A stretch of DNA of 64,000 nucleotides from contig NZ_CP029642.1 of NCBI RefSeq assembly GCF_003268655.1, positions 3,658,001-3,722,000 of the forward strand, written 5' to 3'. Positions 1 to 8,626 of the stretch are shown here, in pieces (position 1 is the first letter of the stretch; the number at the start of each line of letters is the position of its first letter). This DNA is from Arthrobacter dokdonellae. GTDB taxonomy: Bacteria; Actinomycetota; Actinomycetes; Actinomycetales; Micrococcaceae. The notes under the pieces are model-generated. The model made no database searches, was not told where the DNA came from, and was given only the letters and a program-made list of their open reading frames with translations. A program made the translations under genes and the position numbers.

Positions 1-255
1 GAGCAGGAGGGCGCCGGAGATCATGACAAAAACCGGAACGACCCAAATAAAGCCGATGTCGATGGCAACGGCGGCCCACCAGCCGCGGCCAGCCTTCGGC
101 TCCGCCCCCACGCGCAGCCCGAAGACGTGAATGGCCACCACCCCGCAAATGCTCAGGATCCGCAATATGTCCAGGCCGTAGTTGCGTTGCATCCTGGCGC
201 GTTCCGCCCCTGGTGCAGTCACCACCGATGCGCCGGCGTGCGGGGCCCGGCTCAT
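1..255 (-). CDS. Acyltransferase 3 family membrane protein, N-terminal part (truncated by window edge)
   Basis: Reading leftward, 85 codons are present before the window ends. After a short polar leader the protein reads YGLDILRILSICGVVAIHV, the typical first membrane helix of acyltransferase-3 (OafA/WecH-like) proteins, with the conserved Leu-Asp-x-x-Arg and His. A second hydrophobic helix follows around residues 60-85. The ATG overlaps the stop of the DUF2304 gene (ATGA), so translation is probably coupled to it; an internal ATG at 192 is an alternative start. By family it would acylate a surface sugar or lipid at the membrane, which suits the polysaccharide locus. The substrate cannot be told. 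Confidence 0.75.
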   Translation of the reverse strand, partial: MSRAPHAGASVVTAPGAERARMQRNYGLDILRILSICGVVAIHVFGLRVGAEPKAGRGWWAAVAIDIGFIWVVPVFVMISGALLL

Positions 256-668
256 CCGGTGGCAGTCCCGTTCGACCCAGATTCCGACGGGGCAGTCCCG
301 GCCGCGATCGCGCGGGCCGCAGCGGCGGGCGACTGCCGGCGGTTGACTTCATCCAGGGCCACGCGGCGCGACAACTTGGTCATGGTGGTTTCCATGTGCC
401 GGAACCGCTGGTAGGTGGTCGCCATGTAAACGAGAAAGCTGACTATAAGACCGTACAGGACCAGGTCCGTGCCGCGGCCGATGCCGAAGAACCGGGCGAT
501 GTGGGTCAGCACCTCCGGGAAGAAGATCGACAATCCGGCCACGCACGCGAACAGTATGAGCATGATTCGACGGATGGCCAGGTGCCGTGCGTTCGATCCG
601 CCGCGCATGAGTGCCAGGGAAACTGTGACGACAGCGAGGACTAGAGCAATCTGAACAACTATTTGCAC
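252..668 (-). CDS. DUF2304 family membrane protein
   Basis: A 138-residue protein with three hydrophobic segments in its first 90 residues, followed by a charged amphipathic stretch beginning at the Arg-Phe-Arg-His-Met-Glu segment and a low-complexity Ala/Ser tail. This is the layout of DUF2304 proteins, which usually sit next to a dolichyl-phosphate-mannose-synthase-like GT2, as here (the upstream gene ends 4 bases before). The GTG start follows an AGGTGA ribosome site. The molecular role of the family is not established; the pairing suggests that it anchors or assists the GT2, which itself has no membrane helix. Confidence 0.7.
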   Translation of the reverse strand: MQIVVQIALVLAVVTVSLALMRGGSNARHLAIRRIMLILFACVAGLSIFFPEVLTHIARFFGIGRGTDLVLYGLIVSFLVYMATTYQRFRHMETTMTKLSRRVALDEVNRRQSPAAAARAIAAGTAPSESGSNGTATG

Positions 669-672
669 AATG

Positions 673-1338
673 TCACCTAAACAAAAGGTCGGCGAGGATG
701 TTGACCGAATTCAGGAGGGACTGGCCCTTGCCCTTGGAATAATCGGTGTAGATGATTTCCACCGGCTGCTCCACCCATTTGGGCTTCATCTCGGCAATCT
801 GGTGGACGAGTTCCGAGGCGTGCGCCATGCGGTTCTGGGTAAGGTGGATGCCCCGCGCCACCTTGGGGCTGAGCGCACGGAGCCCGTTGTGGGCGTCGGT
901 CAGGTCCATGCCGGTGGCCAGGCGGGATTGGACGGCCGCGGTGCGCAGCACCAGGCGCTTCGCGGGCGAGAGTTTGGTTCTTTTGTCCAAGAATCGGGAG
1001 CCCAGTACGATCTCTGCCTCGCCGGACTTGATGCGCTCGGCCATGGCTTGGGCGTCGACCACCCGGTGCTGGCCGTCGGCGTCGAAGGTGATGATGCAGT
1101 CCAGCTCAGGATCGTTCAGCGCGTACTCGATGCCCGTCTGAAGGGACGCGCCCTGACCGAGGTTGACCGGGTGCTGGACCACGACGGCACCCGCCCGGCG
1201 GGCCGCCTCCTGGGAGCCGTCGGTGCTGCCGTCGTCGACGCAGACGACGTACGGGAACACCTTTCGCAGCCCCGTGATGACGCCGCCGACAACCGACGCC
1301 TCGTTATACATGGGGATGACTATCCAAGTTCGACTCAC
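673..1338 (-). CDS. GT2 glycosyltransferase, polyprenyl-phosphate sugar synthase type
   Basis: A 221-residue GT-A fold enzyme. It has the N-terminal strand WIVIPMYNEA, the nucleotide-binding DDGSTDGS, the metal-binding DADGQH and a downstream GSRF motif, as in dolichol/undecaprenyl-phosphate mannosyl- or glucosyltransferases. It lacks the C-terminal membrane helices of some relatives. I placed the start at the GTG coding for VSRTWIV because the reading frame upstream has no family similarity. By family it transfers a sugar from a nucleotide donor to a polyprenyl phosphate. Sugar identity is unknown. It is co-directional with the DUF2304 and acyltransferase genes. Confidence 0.8.
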   Translation of the reverse strand: MSRTWIVIPMYNEASVVGGVITGLRKVFPYVVCVDDGSTDGSQEAARRAGAVVVQHPVNLGQGASLQTGIEYALNDPELDCIITFDADGQHRVVDAQAMAERIKSGEAEIVLGSRFLDKRTKLSPAKRLVLRTAAVQSRLATGMDLTDAHNGLRALSPKVARGIHLTQNRMAHASELVHQIAEMKPKWVEQPVEIIYTDYSKGKGQSLLNSVNILADLLFR

Positions 1339-1394
1339 CGCACAAGTATCCCATATGCCCCGGCCAGGGAAGGGCCTGCCTGCCTCGCGCGGGT

Positions 1395-1883
1395 TCAATC
1401 CTTGGCAAGTTCGGAGAGTGCGTTGGCCATGGCGAAAGGGCCGTGCATGAGGCGGGCGCTCGTGCGCCGGCGCAGCATCCACACTGCCCGGTCGGCCTCC
1501 GGATCCGCCGAGACGATGACGTCAGCGTGGCAAAAAATGTCCGTCAATTGTGGATCGGCCTTCAGGGCACGGGCCACGCGGCGGGAGGTGAGGTTGTACT
1601 TTGCAAGACGCCCCACGACTCCCAGCGGGCCCGGCTTTGTGGCAGCGGAAGTGACGAGGTTGCCCACCCGGCCCGGAGGCGGGACCACCAACCCGACGAC
1701 GTCCACGAAGGCGTGGGTGACGGTTTCACTCGTTTGGGGCAGTTGGGCATAGCCCGCGACGCAATGGACGGGGATGCCGTATTCGGCTACGGCTGACTGG
1801 GCTCGACGCCACAGTTCATCAATGGCCATGTCGGCCCTTTCGCCCCGGCCCAGGAGGATGGCGAGTTGCAGGGGTTCTTTCAC
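1395..1883 (-). CDS. Hypothetical protein in glycosyltransferase operon
   Basis: A 162-residue soluble protein that I do not recognise. It starts with a hydrophobic strand (LQLAILLG), has alternating alpha/beta-like segments and contains the phrase DVIVSADPEADRAVW near residue 125, which recalls a Rossmann-like sugar-binding fold but is not diagnostic. The ATG overlaps the stop of the upstream glycosyltransferase by 4 bases (ATGA), so it is translated with it. It may be a half-domain partner of a glycosyltransferase; this is inference from position only. Confidence 0.6.
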   Translation of the reverse strand: MKEPLQLAILLGRGERADMAIDELWRRAQSAVAEYGIPVHCVAGYAQLPQTSETVTHAFVDVVGLVVPPPGRVGNLVTSAATKPGPLGVVGRLAKYNLTSRRVARALKADPQLTDIFCHADVIVSADPEADRAVWMLRRRTSARLMHGPFAMANALSELAKD

Positions 1884-3223
1884 GGCTTGCTCCGATCCGA
1901 GGGCTGGGCGGCGTGTCCGGCGCGCCGGTCAAGCTCTGCGCGCAGTTCTGCGATCGCGGGGCGAAGGGTGGTTGACCGTTCAAACTGCTGTCCGAATTCC
2001 CACGCTGCGGCCCACTTTGCCGGATCCGGGTCGGCAAGTTCTTGTGCGCAAGACAGCAGGGCTGCGGAAATTCCCCCGGGGGTCAAATCTTGGGCTTCAA
2101 ACCAGAGGGGGTAGTGCCGGAGCATCGTTGAAGCAGCACTGTCGGTTGCATGAACGGACACAATCGGCAGCCCAGTGGCGATGTATTCTGCCGTCTTCCC
2201 ACCGGTCACATACTTGCCCGGCGGCAGTATGAGGAGGAGCGCATCGACGCTCCGGTAAAAGCTGGCCACGTCCCGCTTGGAGATGGGTCCTTCATAAGCG
2301 AGGCCGCGGTGCATTCCCGAATTGAATATTTCCAGGACATCTGCCGGAACCAGCCCAGTGGGGCTTAGTTTCCCGCGGAAGACTGCATGGGCTATCTGCG
2401 CAGCCCCCTGGCCAAAGGCGGCGTCCCATCCCATCAGGAACTCTGCCAGGGGAACGGCGGTGTACTGAAGCGTGCCCAGGTAGCCGATGCGTGGTTCCAG
2501 GGTTGCGTTGGCCGCGGGGCGACCATGGCCCGGCTGCGGGTCGAAGCCGTTGGGCACCACTCGCATGGTGCCGCTTGTGTCGGGGTACCTGCGGGCGTAT
2601 TCGTCGCGAATGGGGTCATTCACGTACCACGTCTGCAGCGCCCCTTTCAAATATTCATGTTCCAACAGGCCGCGCTCCGATGTGGTGGCGAAGATCTCCG
2701 CGCCGGTGAACGTGCTGAATGACCAGGCGTCCCGGTAGTCGAGAACGTAGGGGACGTCTGCCAGTTCGCGGGCTATTTTGTACGACACGTAAGGGGCTGC
2801 GGACGCCATGACAAGGTTGACCGGGTGCTGCCTGTGGATCCGGTGCAATGCTTCGCTGGCGGGCGCAAACCAGGATGCGTGGAAGTCCTCGGGGAAACCT
2901 TTGCGGCTGCGGCGGCGAAAAAGTTCCTTCCAGATATAGGGCGCCTCGATCCGAAGCCGCGAGTAGCGCCGAAGGTCACGGCGGTTGGGCTCCTCCGAAC
3001 CGCCGTCGGATGCGTGGACCACCTTGATCCGGGGGTCAACGGACTCCAGCAGGCGGTTGTCCGTTCCCGTGACTTCGGCCCAGATGCCGGCGTCCACCGT
3101 CAGGACGGTGACGTCCCAGCCTGCTTCGGCGAAGCCGTTGGCCACCGCGGTGCACCGGTAGACCGACGATGCAGAGCTCGGCGGAAATGCAAATGATATG
3201 TAGAGAAGGTGCGGCCGGTTCAC
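1880..3223 (-). CDS. GT4-type glycosyltransferase
   Basis: A 447-residue GT-B fold protein. The N-terminal domain begins HLLYISFAFPPSSASSVYR, common in WcaL/WbuB-like GT4 enzymes, and includes YVLDYRDAWS near residue 160. The C-terminal half has the donor-site features VVPNGFD (about residue 225) and a GGKTAEYIATGLPIV segment near residue 340 in place of the usual E-x7-E. It overlaps the preceding glycosyltransferase gene by 4 bases and the next gene by 4 bases, so it belongs to a tight leftward operon. It is predicted to add one sugar to the growing surface glycan in the cytoplasm; specificity is unknown. Confidence 0.8.
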   Translation of the reverse strand: MNRPHLLYISFAFPPSSASSVYRCTAVANGFAEAGWDVTVLTVDAGIWAEVTGTDNRLLESVDPRIKVVHASDGGSEEPNRRDLRRYSRLRIEAPYIWKELFRRRSRKGFPEDFHASWFAPASEALHRIHRQHPVNLVMASAAPYVSYKIARELADVPYVLDYRDAWSFSTFTGAEIFATTSERGLLEHEYLKGALQTWYVNDPIRDEYARRYPDTSGTMRVVPNGFDPQPGHGRPAANATLEPRIGYLGTLQYTAVPLAEFLMGWDAAFGQGAAQIAHAVFRGKLSPTGLVPADVLEIFNSGMHRGLAYEGPISKRDVASFYRSVDALLLILPPGKYVTGGKTAEYIATGLPIVSVHATDSAASTMLRHYPLWFEAQDLTPGGISAALLSCAQELADPDPAKWAAAWEFGQQFERSTTLRPAIAELRAELDRRAGHAAQPSDRSKP

Positions 3224-4185
3224 CCTGCAGCCTCCAATACCTTCCTGTAGCCCGCTTCGAGCCGCGGCAGAAGCGCCGCGGGTCCGTGGTTGTCACGTAT
3301 GTAGGTCACGCTGTCGAGCCTGCGCGACAACGCCGGCGGGTCGGAGAGCGATTCGCGCACCGCGTCCCCTACGTCCGTCCGGGCCACGGACACCGTCGCG
3401 ACGTCGGCCGAGTAGCCGGCATGCTGGTCGGCAAAGATGGTGGGGATGCCCATTCCCATCGCTTCCAACTCGCTGGTGGCTAATATGCCGGCGATTTGCC
3501 CCACGGCAACGTGGGCGTGTGACATTTCGCGCAAGTATTCTGCCTTGGGCATCTTAGGAAGCAATTGCACGCCCATGGCTGCGACCTCCGGCGCCCGGTC
3601 GCCCCAGTCCAGGCCGACGATGTCAACCTCCATTCCAGCCAGGGCAGCTACCACGTCGGCGGCAGTCTGGACCCATGCATCGCCGCCCTTGGACGCGTCC
3701 CAGCGTGACGGGAAAAACACACGGGGCCTTTCCGCCGGCGCCCAAGTGGGGAGCTCGGCAATATCGACGGGAATGGGCATGTACTCCGCATCAGCCCGTG
3801 CGCGTTCCGCCTTTTCCCGGTTGTCCGGTGTGGCATACCAGACATGCCCGGCACCATCCACATCGGCCTTGATGACGGCGTGGTGCTGCTCTTGCCAATA
3901 GTTTTCCCGGATGTCGGTGCCGTGGAGGGTCAGCGCGTACGGGCGGGCAAACCTGCCACGCGCCCATTTTGCCCTGCCGCCCATATTTACGTGCCACAAC
4001 TGTGTCCGTGGGTAGGCCGACGCCTGCTCCAGGAGGAAGCGGTAGTAGGCGGCTTTAGTGCCGCCGCGCGTCCAAGGTCCCTGGATGATCTTCCACGGCT
4101 TCCCCTGCCGCTGTCCCTCCGTGACGAAGGTTTTGCCAACATCGGCGCAGTCGAAGAGTTGCGTCACACGGATTTCCTTGTTCAT
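3220..4185 (-). CDS. GT4-type glycosyltransferase
   Basis: About 321 residues. It has ALTLHGTDIR (acceptor domain), FFPSRWDASKGG (start of the donor domain, about residue 180) and a TSELEAMGMGIPTIF motif that matches the E-x7-E donor-binding element of GT4 enzymes. The frame stays open upstream to 4335, but that part overlaps the divergent transporter and looks non-coding; ATG at 4185 (MNKEIRV) or 4194 are the likely starts, with a weak GAGA ribosome site. It is the first gene of the leftward glycosyltransferase group, divergent from the ABC transporter, so their promoters share the 120 bases between. Confidence 0.75.
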   Translation of the reverse strand: MNKEIRVTQLFDCADVGKTFVTEGQRQGKPWKIIQGPWTRGGTKAAYYRFLLEQASAYPRTQLWHVNMGGRAKWARGRFARPYALTLHGTDIRENYWQEQHHAVIKADVDGAGHVWYATPDNREKAERARADAEYMPIPVDIAELPTWAPAERPRVFFPSRWDASKGGDAWVQTAADVVAALAGMEVDIVGLDWGDRAPEVAAMGVQLLPKMPKAEYLREMSHAHVAVGQIAGILATSELEAMGMGIPTIFADQHAGYSADVATVSVARTDVGDAVRESLSDPPALSRRLDSVTYIRDNHGPAALLPRLEAGYRKVLEAAG

Positions 4186-4305
4186 GCCATACATTCTCGC
4201 ATTGAACCCGCCGCCGCCAGCGTCCCGGGGCACACCTGCAAGGCGTGCCCCAGGCAACCCCCGTAGTATGGGATGGATTCTTCCACTGCAGTTCTGGAGT
4301 AAAAC

Positions 4306-6129
4306 TTGAAAAACTTGCGACGCACACTTGGCCAATTGCTGCCGCTGCTGCCCGCCAACGCGAGAAAATTCCTGTATATTTTCGCAGCGTCATCGTCGGT
4401 GCTGGTCTTAGTCGACGCAGGCGCACTGGGTGTATTTGCCCTCGTGTTGAACCAGATCATGCAGTCGCAAAGTTCTGGCAACCCCATGAAGCTGCCGGTA
4501 CTCGGCAGCATCTCCGACAACATCGGGCTGGTTCTGCTTGTGTGCTCGGCCGCGGTGATGATCTTGAAGTCGTTCCTGAACATCTGGCTCCAGTGGGTGT
4601 CCACCCGCAAGTTTGCCGACTACGAATTGGAAATCGGGACGGTCCTCTTTCAAAGCTACATCCGGGCACCATGGACGTCCCGCCAAAACCGGTCGACCAC
4701 GGAATTGGTGCGCATGATCGACGTGGGCATTGCCAACACCATCGCCGGGGTGCTGTTTCCCGCTGTGGTTCTGCCGTCCCAGGCCCTGACGTTCGCATCC
4801 GTGCTGGTCATTCTGGTCGCCGCCTCGTGGCAGACAGCTCTCATCACGGTCCTCTATCTTGGCCTCATCGCCGCATTCCTGTATCTCTACCTGTCAAAGA
4901 AGTCATACGAGGCCGGCCGCGTCAACCGCGATTCGGCCATGCGAATGTCGACGCTTGTTTCGGAGATGCTCGCGGCGCTGAAGGAAATTACGCTTCAGGA
5001 CAAGGCCGATGAAGTAGGCGACGTTGTCTACCTGAGCCGAGAGAAGGCCGCAAGGTCCCGTTCCAACATCCGTTTTCTCGCGGCTGTGCCGAAATTTGTC
5101 ATTGACATGGCACTGATCGGCGGCTTTCTGCTCATCGGGACCGTCGGATTCTTCAACGGCGGGATTGGCGCAGCGATGACGTCAGTGGCGATCTTCGCCC
5201 TCGCGGGGTTCAAAATGGTTCCAGCGCTGACCACCATCCAGTCCCAGGTGACGCTGGTCCAGTCCACGCTTCCCTATACGGAACTGGTCATGGCCGACAT
5301 TCGGGATGCCGAAGATTTCCGTAAAAATGCCGAAAAACTGGGCAGAACACCCATCAGCAGTGAACCGAAAATTCTTGAGCTGCGCAACGTTGAATTCACC
5401 TACCCCGGGGCAAACCGACCCGCCGTGACAGATGTCAGCCTGCGGATTCCCCTTGGCACCTCGGTGGGCGTGGTGGGACAATCTGGAGCCGGTAAATCAA
5501 CGCTGATAGACATCTTCCTAGGCCTGTTGGTGCCTTCCGCCGGCTCCATGACCCTCGACGGCGTGCCGCTGGAGGACGTGCTGGCCGCCTGGCGAAAGCG
5601 CGTCGGCTACGTGCCCCAGGAAGTCGCCATTTTTGACGGTACGGTGGCCCAAAACGTTGCATTATCCTGGGGCTCTGACATCGACGAGGACCGCGTGCGC
5701 GTTTCGTTGCAGCGCGCCCAGCTGCTGGAGACCATCGAGGCACGCCGCGGGGGCATCCACGGCCGGGTGGGCGAGCGAGGCGGGTCCCTCTCAGGCGGCC
5801 AGCGCCAACGCCTTGGCATGGCCAGGGCACTCTACCTGGACCCCCTGGTGCTGGTGCTCGACGAAGCCACCAGCGCCTTGGACACGGCCACGGAAGCCGC
5901 GGTGGCCGCGGCCATCCACGAACTCCAGGGGGACGTGACCGTCATTTCAGTCGCCCACCGGCTCTCCACCATCCGCGACAGCGCCCAGGTCCTTTACATG
6001 AGCGAGGGCACCATTGAGTCCCGGGGGACCTTTGATGAAGTCGTTGCAGCGAATCCCAATTTCGCCCAGCAAGCGGCGTTGGCCGGATTGACTTCCTTGG
6101 AAACTGCCGTTGAACCCCGCCTAAAGTGA
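4306..6129 (+). CDS. ABC exporter half-transporter, lipid-linked oligosaccharide flippase-like (PglK/MsbA class)
   Basis: A 607-residue fused membrane-ATPase protein. Residues 1-320 carry six hydrophobic helices. The ATPase has Walker A GQSGAGKST (about residue 391), signature LSGGQ (about 495) and Walker B LVLVLDEAT (about 515), followed by the switch His in SVAHRLS, so it should be active as a homodimer. The start is TTG at 4306, preceded by CTGGAGT at 4294-4300; no ATG or GTG gives a better fit. Among glycosyltransferases, the parsimonious role is flipping a lipid-linked glycan, as PglK does in Campylobacter. A lipid or drug exporter cannot be excluded. Confidence 0.8.
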   Translation: MKNLRRTLGQLLPLLPANARKFLYIFAASSSVLVLVDAGALGVFALVLNQIMQSQSSGNPMKLPVLGSISDNIGLVLLVCSAAVMILKSFLNIWLQWVSTRKFADYELEIGTVLFQSYIRAPWTSRQNRSTTELVRMIDVGIANTIAGVLFPAVVLPSQALTFASVLVILVAASWQTALITVLYLGLIAAFLYLYLSKKSYEAGRVNRDSAMRMSTLVSEMLAALKEITLQDKADEVGDVVYLSREKAARSRSNIRFLAAVPKFVIDMALIGGFLLIGTVGFFNGGIGAAMTSVAIFALAGFKMVPALTTIQSQVTLVQSTLPYTELVMADIRDAEDFRKNAEKLGRTPISSEPKILELRNVEFTYPGANRPAVTDVSLRIPLGTSVGVVGQSGAGKSTLIDIFLGLLVPSAGSMTLDGVPLEDVLAAWRKRVGYVPQEVAIFDGTVAQNVALSWGSDIDEDRVRVSLQRAQLLETIEARRGGIHGRVGERGGSLSGGQRQRLGMARALYLDPLVLVLDEATSALDTATEAAVAAAIHELQGDVTVISVAHRLSTIRDSAQVLYMSEGTIESRGTFDEVVAANPNFAQQAALAGLTSLETAVEPRLK

Positions 6130-6154
6130 TAAGCCCCGGTCGTCCGTGTCCCGC

Positions 6155-7384
6155 TCAGCGCCCCGCAACGAGCGCCGCGGCAGCCCTCGCGTTGACTGCC
6201 GCATCGTAGTCGCGCGCCCATAGGGCCCGCGGATCGTAGGTTTGCGGTGCGGCGGTGAGGACCCTTTCCAACGCCTCCGTTAGTTCCGGGCCTTTAAATG
6301 CCGCCCGAATCAGCTCCCCCGTTTTGAGCCCTGCGCCGACGATTTCAGCGGTTCCGCCCACATCCGTCGCAACCACGGGAATGCCATACGATATGGCTTC
6401 CATGATGCTGACGGGCAGGCCTTCCGACGCGCTGACATTGACGAAGGCCGCGATGCGCCGTGTCCGGTAAAACTCCATAATCTGCTGGTGCGGAGTCGCC
6501 CCGCGAATGTCGATGGAAAGTCCTGGCCGATCGATTCGGGCCGCCCGTTGGCGCAAATCGTCCTCCAACACCCCGCCACCAAAGTGGATCCAGGTCACAG
6601 GGGAATCGAGTGGCAACTGTTCCAGTGACTCCAGAATTCGGTCAACACGCTTGACCGCGATGAGGTTCGAACAGCTGACGATGGTTCGCCCGGATCCTTC
6701 AATCAGGGGGCCCTCGGCTTCGACGGGCTTCGCCGTTCCGAGGCGGCTCACAAATATCTTGCTGTCCAACCGTTCCCCCGGGTAAGTGTCGAGCAGGTGG
6801 CGCCGGGCGGATTCTGAAATGGCCAGGATCCGGTTGGCCCGTTCAAACAAGGAGGGACGGAACGGCAAGTAGCCGGATTCTGCTTCGTAGAGGTCGTAGC
6901 GGTGCAGGCGCAGACTGACACTCCTGATTTCACGGGGCAACCATGGGACCAGCAGTCCCGCCCCCATGCCCCAAAAGCTGTAGACGCTCGTTTCGGCATT
7001 CGGCCTCAACAAGGAGCGCCGAAGCCGGGGATCGTGCGCCAGCGTCATCCCCACGGCGGCCGCCGAAAGGAATCGCCCGGCATGGCATGCGAGCCGTCGG
7101 GCCCGCAGTTCGTGAATCGTAATCTGGAGTGACCGGGCCAGCAACGATGGGGAGCCACAGGCCTTAATCTTGGCTGTGCGGGAGCTCCCGTAGAGATTCC
7201 CGCCATAGACAACATTGGGTGGCATCTCAACGATCGTATCGGCGGCGCCAGGCGTGTAATTGAATACTTCAATTTCATCAAAGCGGGCCGCCAGGGCAGC
7301 TATTTCGCTGCCCACAAACACATGGTCACCCTGTGAGTAGGGATATTGGTTTGCCAGCAAAACCAGCCTGCGAAGAGTTGTCAC
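6155..7384 (-). CDS. GT4-type glycosyltransferase
   Basis: A 409-residue GT-B enzyme starting at GTG with an AGGGA ribosome site. The N-terminal domain reads LVLLANQYPYSQGDHVF; the donor domain has IVSCSNLIAVKRVDRI (about residue 230) and SEGLPVSIMEAISYGIPVVA (about 320), which holds the E-x7-E motif of GT4. It is convergent with the ABC transporter gene, 25 bases apart. It is the last gene of a leftward group with the next two glycosyltransferases. It should extend the surface glycan; the donor sugar is unknown. Confidence 0.82.
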   Translation of the reverse strand: MTTLRRLVLLANQYPYSQGDHVFVGSEIAALAARFDEIEVFNYTPGAADTIVEMPPNVVYGGNLYGSSRTAKIKACGSPSLLARSLQITIHELRARRLACHAGRFLSAAAVGMTLAHDPRLRRSLLRPNAETSVYSFWGMGAGLLVPWLPREIRSVSLRLHRYDLYEAESGYLPFRPSLFERANRILAISESARRHLLDTYPGERLDSKIFVSRLGTAKPVEAEGPLIEGSGRTIVSCSNLIAVKRVDRILESLEQLPLDSPVTWIHFGGGVLEDDLRQRAARIDRPGLSIDIRGATPHQQIMEFYRTRRIAAFVNVSASEGLPVSIMEAISYGIPVVATDVGGTAEIVGAGLKTGELIRAAFKGPELTEALERVLTAAPQTYDPRALWARDYDAAVNARAAAALVAGR

Positions 7385-7456
7385 GTTAGTTGTCCCTGGA
7401 TTTCATGCGTTGGATTCCATGACCGGCAGTTGCCAGATACAAGAATTTGGGCGGCC

Positions 7457-8578
7457 TCAGGCCCGGGCAATGGCGGACGCATATGCCTCGTCGAGAAGTG
7501 CGCCCACGGCGGCGGGCGCGAACCTGGACCGGATGGGTGCTGCGATGTCCTCAGCAGGCACGTTTCGGAATGCCTCCGCGGCCTCCAGGACAGCTCCCCC
7601 AAGGACTTCCGGCGTGACCTCTTCGACGAGCCTGCTGTTGGACATGTCCGCGTAGTCACTGAAGCCGCCCACGCGCGTCGCCACCACGGGCCGGCCGGCG
7701 GCGAGCGCTTCCGCCGCGGACGTAAAAAAGTTCTCCTGCGCGGTGGGAAGGAAAAACAGGTTCGCTGCAGACAGGTACTCGGTCACCTTGGCCGGCCGCA
7801 CCGAACCCGCCAAGACGACCCGGTCCGCCAGGTTCAGCTTTGAAACCAACGCGTCGCACTCGGCGCGTTGGGGCCCGTCCCCCACCCAGGTCAGGTGCAC
7901 GTCCGTGCCGCGGTCGCGCAGCCAGCCGACGGTTTCAATGGCGGCCAGGGGGCGCTTCCGGGCGATGAGCCCGCCCACGGCGACCAGGCGCAGCGGGGTG
8001 CCGAACTCGGACGCCGCGACCTGCCCGCGGCTCTTCACCACACAGGGCACCACCCGCGCGGCATGCGGCCGGGCAAAGCGCTGCATTTCCGCGGCGAGCT
8101 GGCCCGTCACGCCCGTCACCACGTGGGGGAATCGCAGCACGTGGCGCAATCCGGCGAGCCTCTCCCAGAGAGGCGAAACGCTGGCGGGGTTGACCACGCC
8201 GTTCCAGTGCTCGGTGTGCACCCAGGGACGTCCACGGGCCGCCGCGGTGCGGGCCCCCCATGCTGGCAGGGCGAGCAGGATGGCGGAAAATGCCATGGTG
8301 TGGACCACGTCGGCCCACGCCATTTCCCGTGCCAGCAGGCGTTCGCAGGTCAACACGCTTGCAGGGTGTCTGGGGTCCGAGAGGACACGGCGTACCGGGA
8401 CTCCTTCCCACTCGCCGTTGGCGGTGCCGGGCATGGCCAGCGCGGTCCCGAGCCGGACGTGGATCACGCGCACCTGATGGCCCTGGCCGCGGATGGCTTC
8501 GACATGCTCGGCGTTAAACGGCGCCTCTGCGGGGTTTTCATCATGCGGGTACCAGGTGGCGATGACCAGGATCTTCAT
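7457..8578 (-). CDS. GT4-type glycosyltransferase
   Basis: A 373-residue GT-B enzyme beginning MKILVIATWYPHDENPAEAP, the usual opening of bacterial GT4 exopolysaccharide transferases. HTEHWNG near residue 125 is the acceptor-domain histidine region. LVAVGGLIARKRP (about 205) and QENFFTSAAEALAAGRPVVA (about 290) form the donor site with E-x7-E. The ATG has an AAGGA ribosome site. It lies between two other glycosyltransferase genes on the same strand. Confidence 0.83.
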   Translation of the reverse strand: MKILVIATWYPHDENPAEAPFNAEHVEAIRGQGHQVRVIHVRLGTALAMPGTANGEWEGVPVRRVLSDPRHPASVLTCERLLAREMAWADVVHTMAFSAILLALPAWGARTAAARGRPWVHTEHWNGVVNPASVSPLWERLAGLRHVLRFPHVVTGVTGQLAAEMQRFARPHAARVVPCVVKSRGQVAASEFGTPLRLVAVGGLIARKRPLAAIETVGWLRDRGTDVHLTWVGDGPQRAECDALVSKLNLADRVVLAGSVRPAKVTEYLSAANLFFLPTAQENFFTSAAEALAAGRPVVATRVGGFSDYADMSNSRLVEEVTPEVLGGAVLEAAEAFRNVPAEDIAAPIRSRFAPAAVGALLDEAYASAIARA

Positions 8579-8626
8579 GCGTTCCTTGAAGGGGTTCGGC
8601 GGTGAATGGGCTAGGCGGACAAGACG

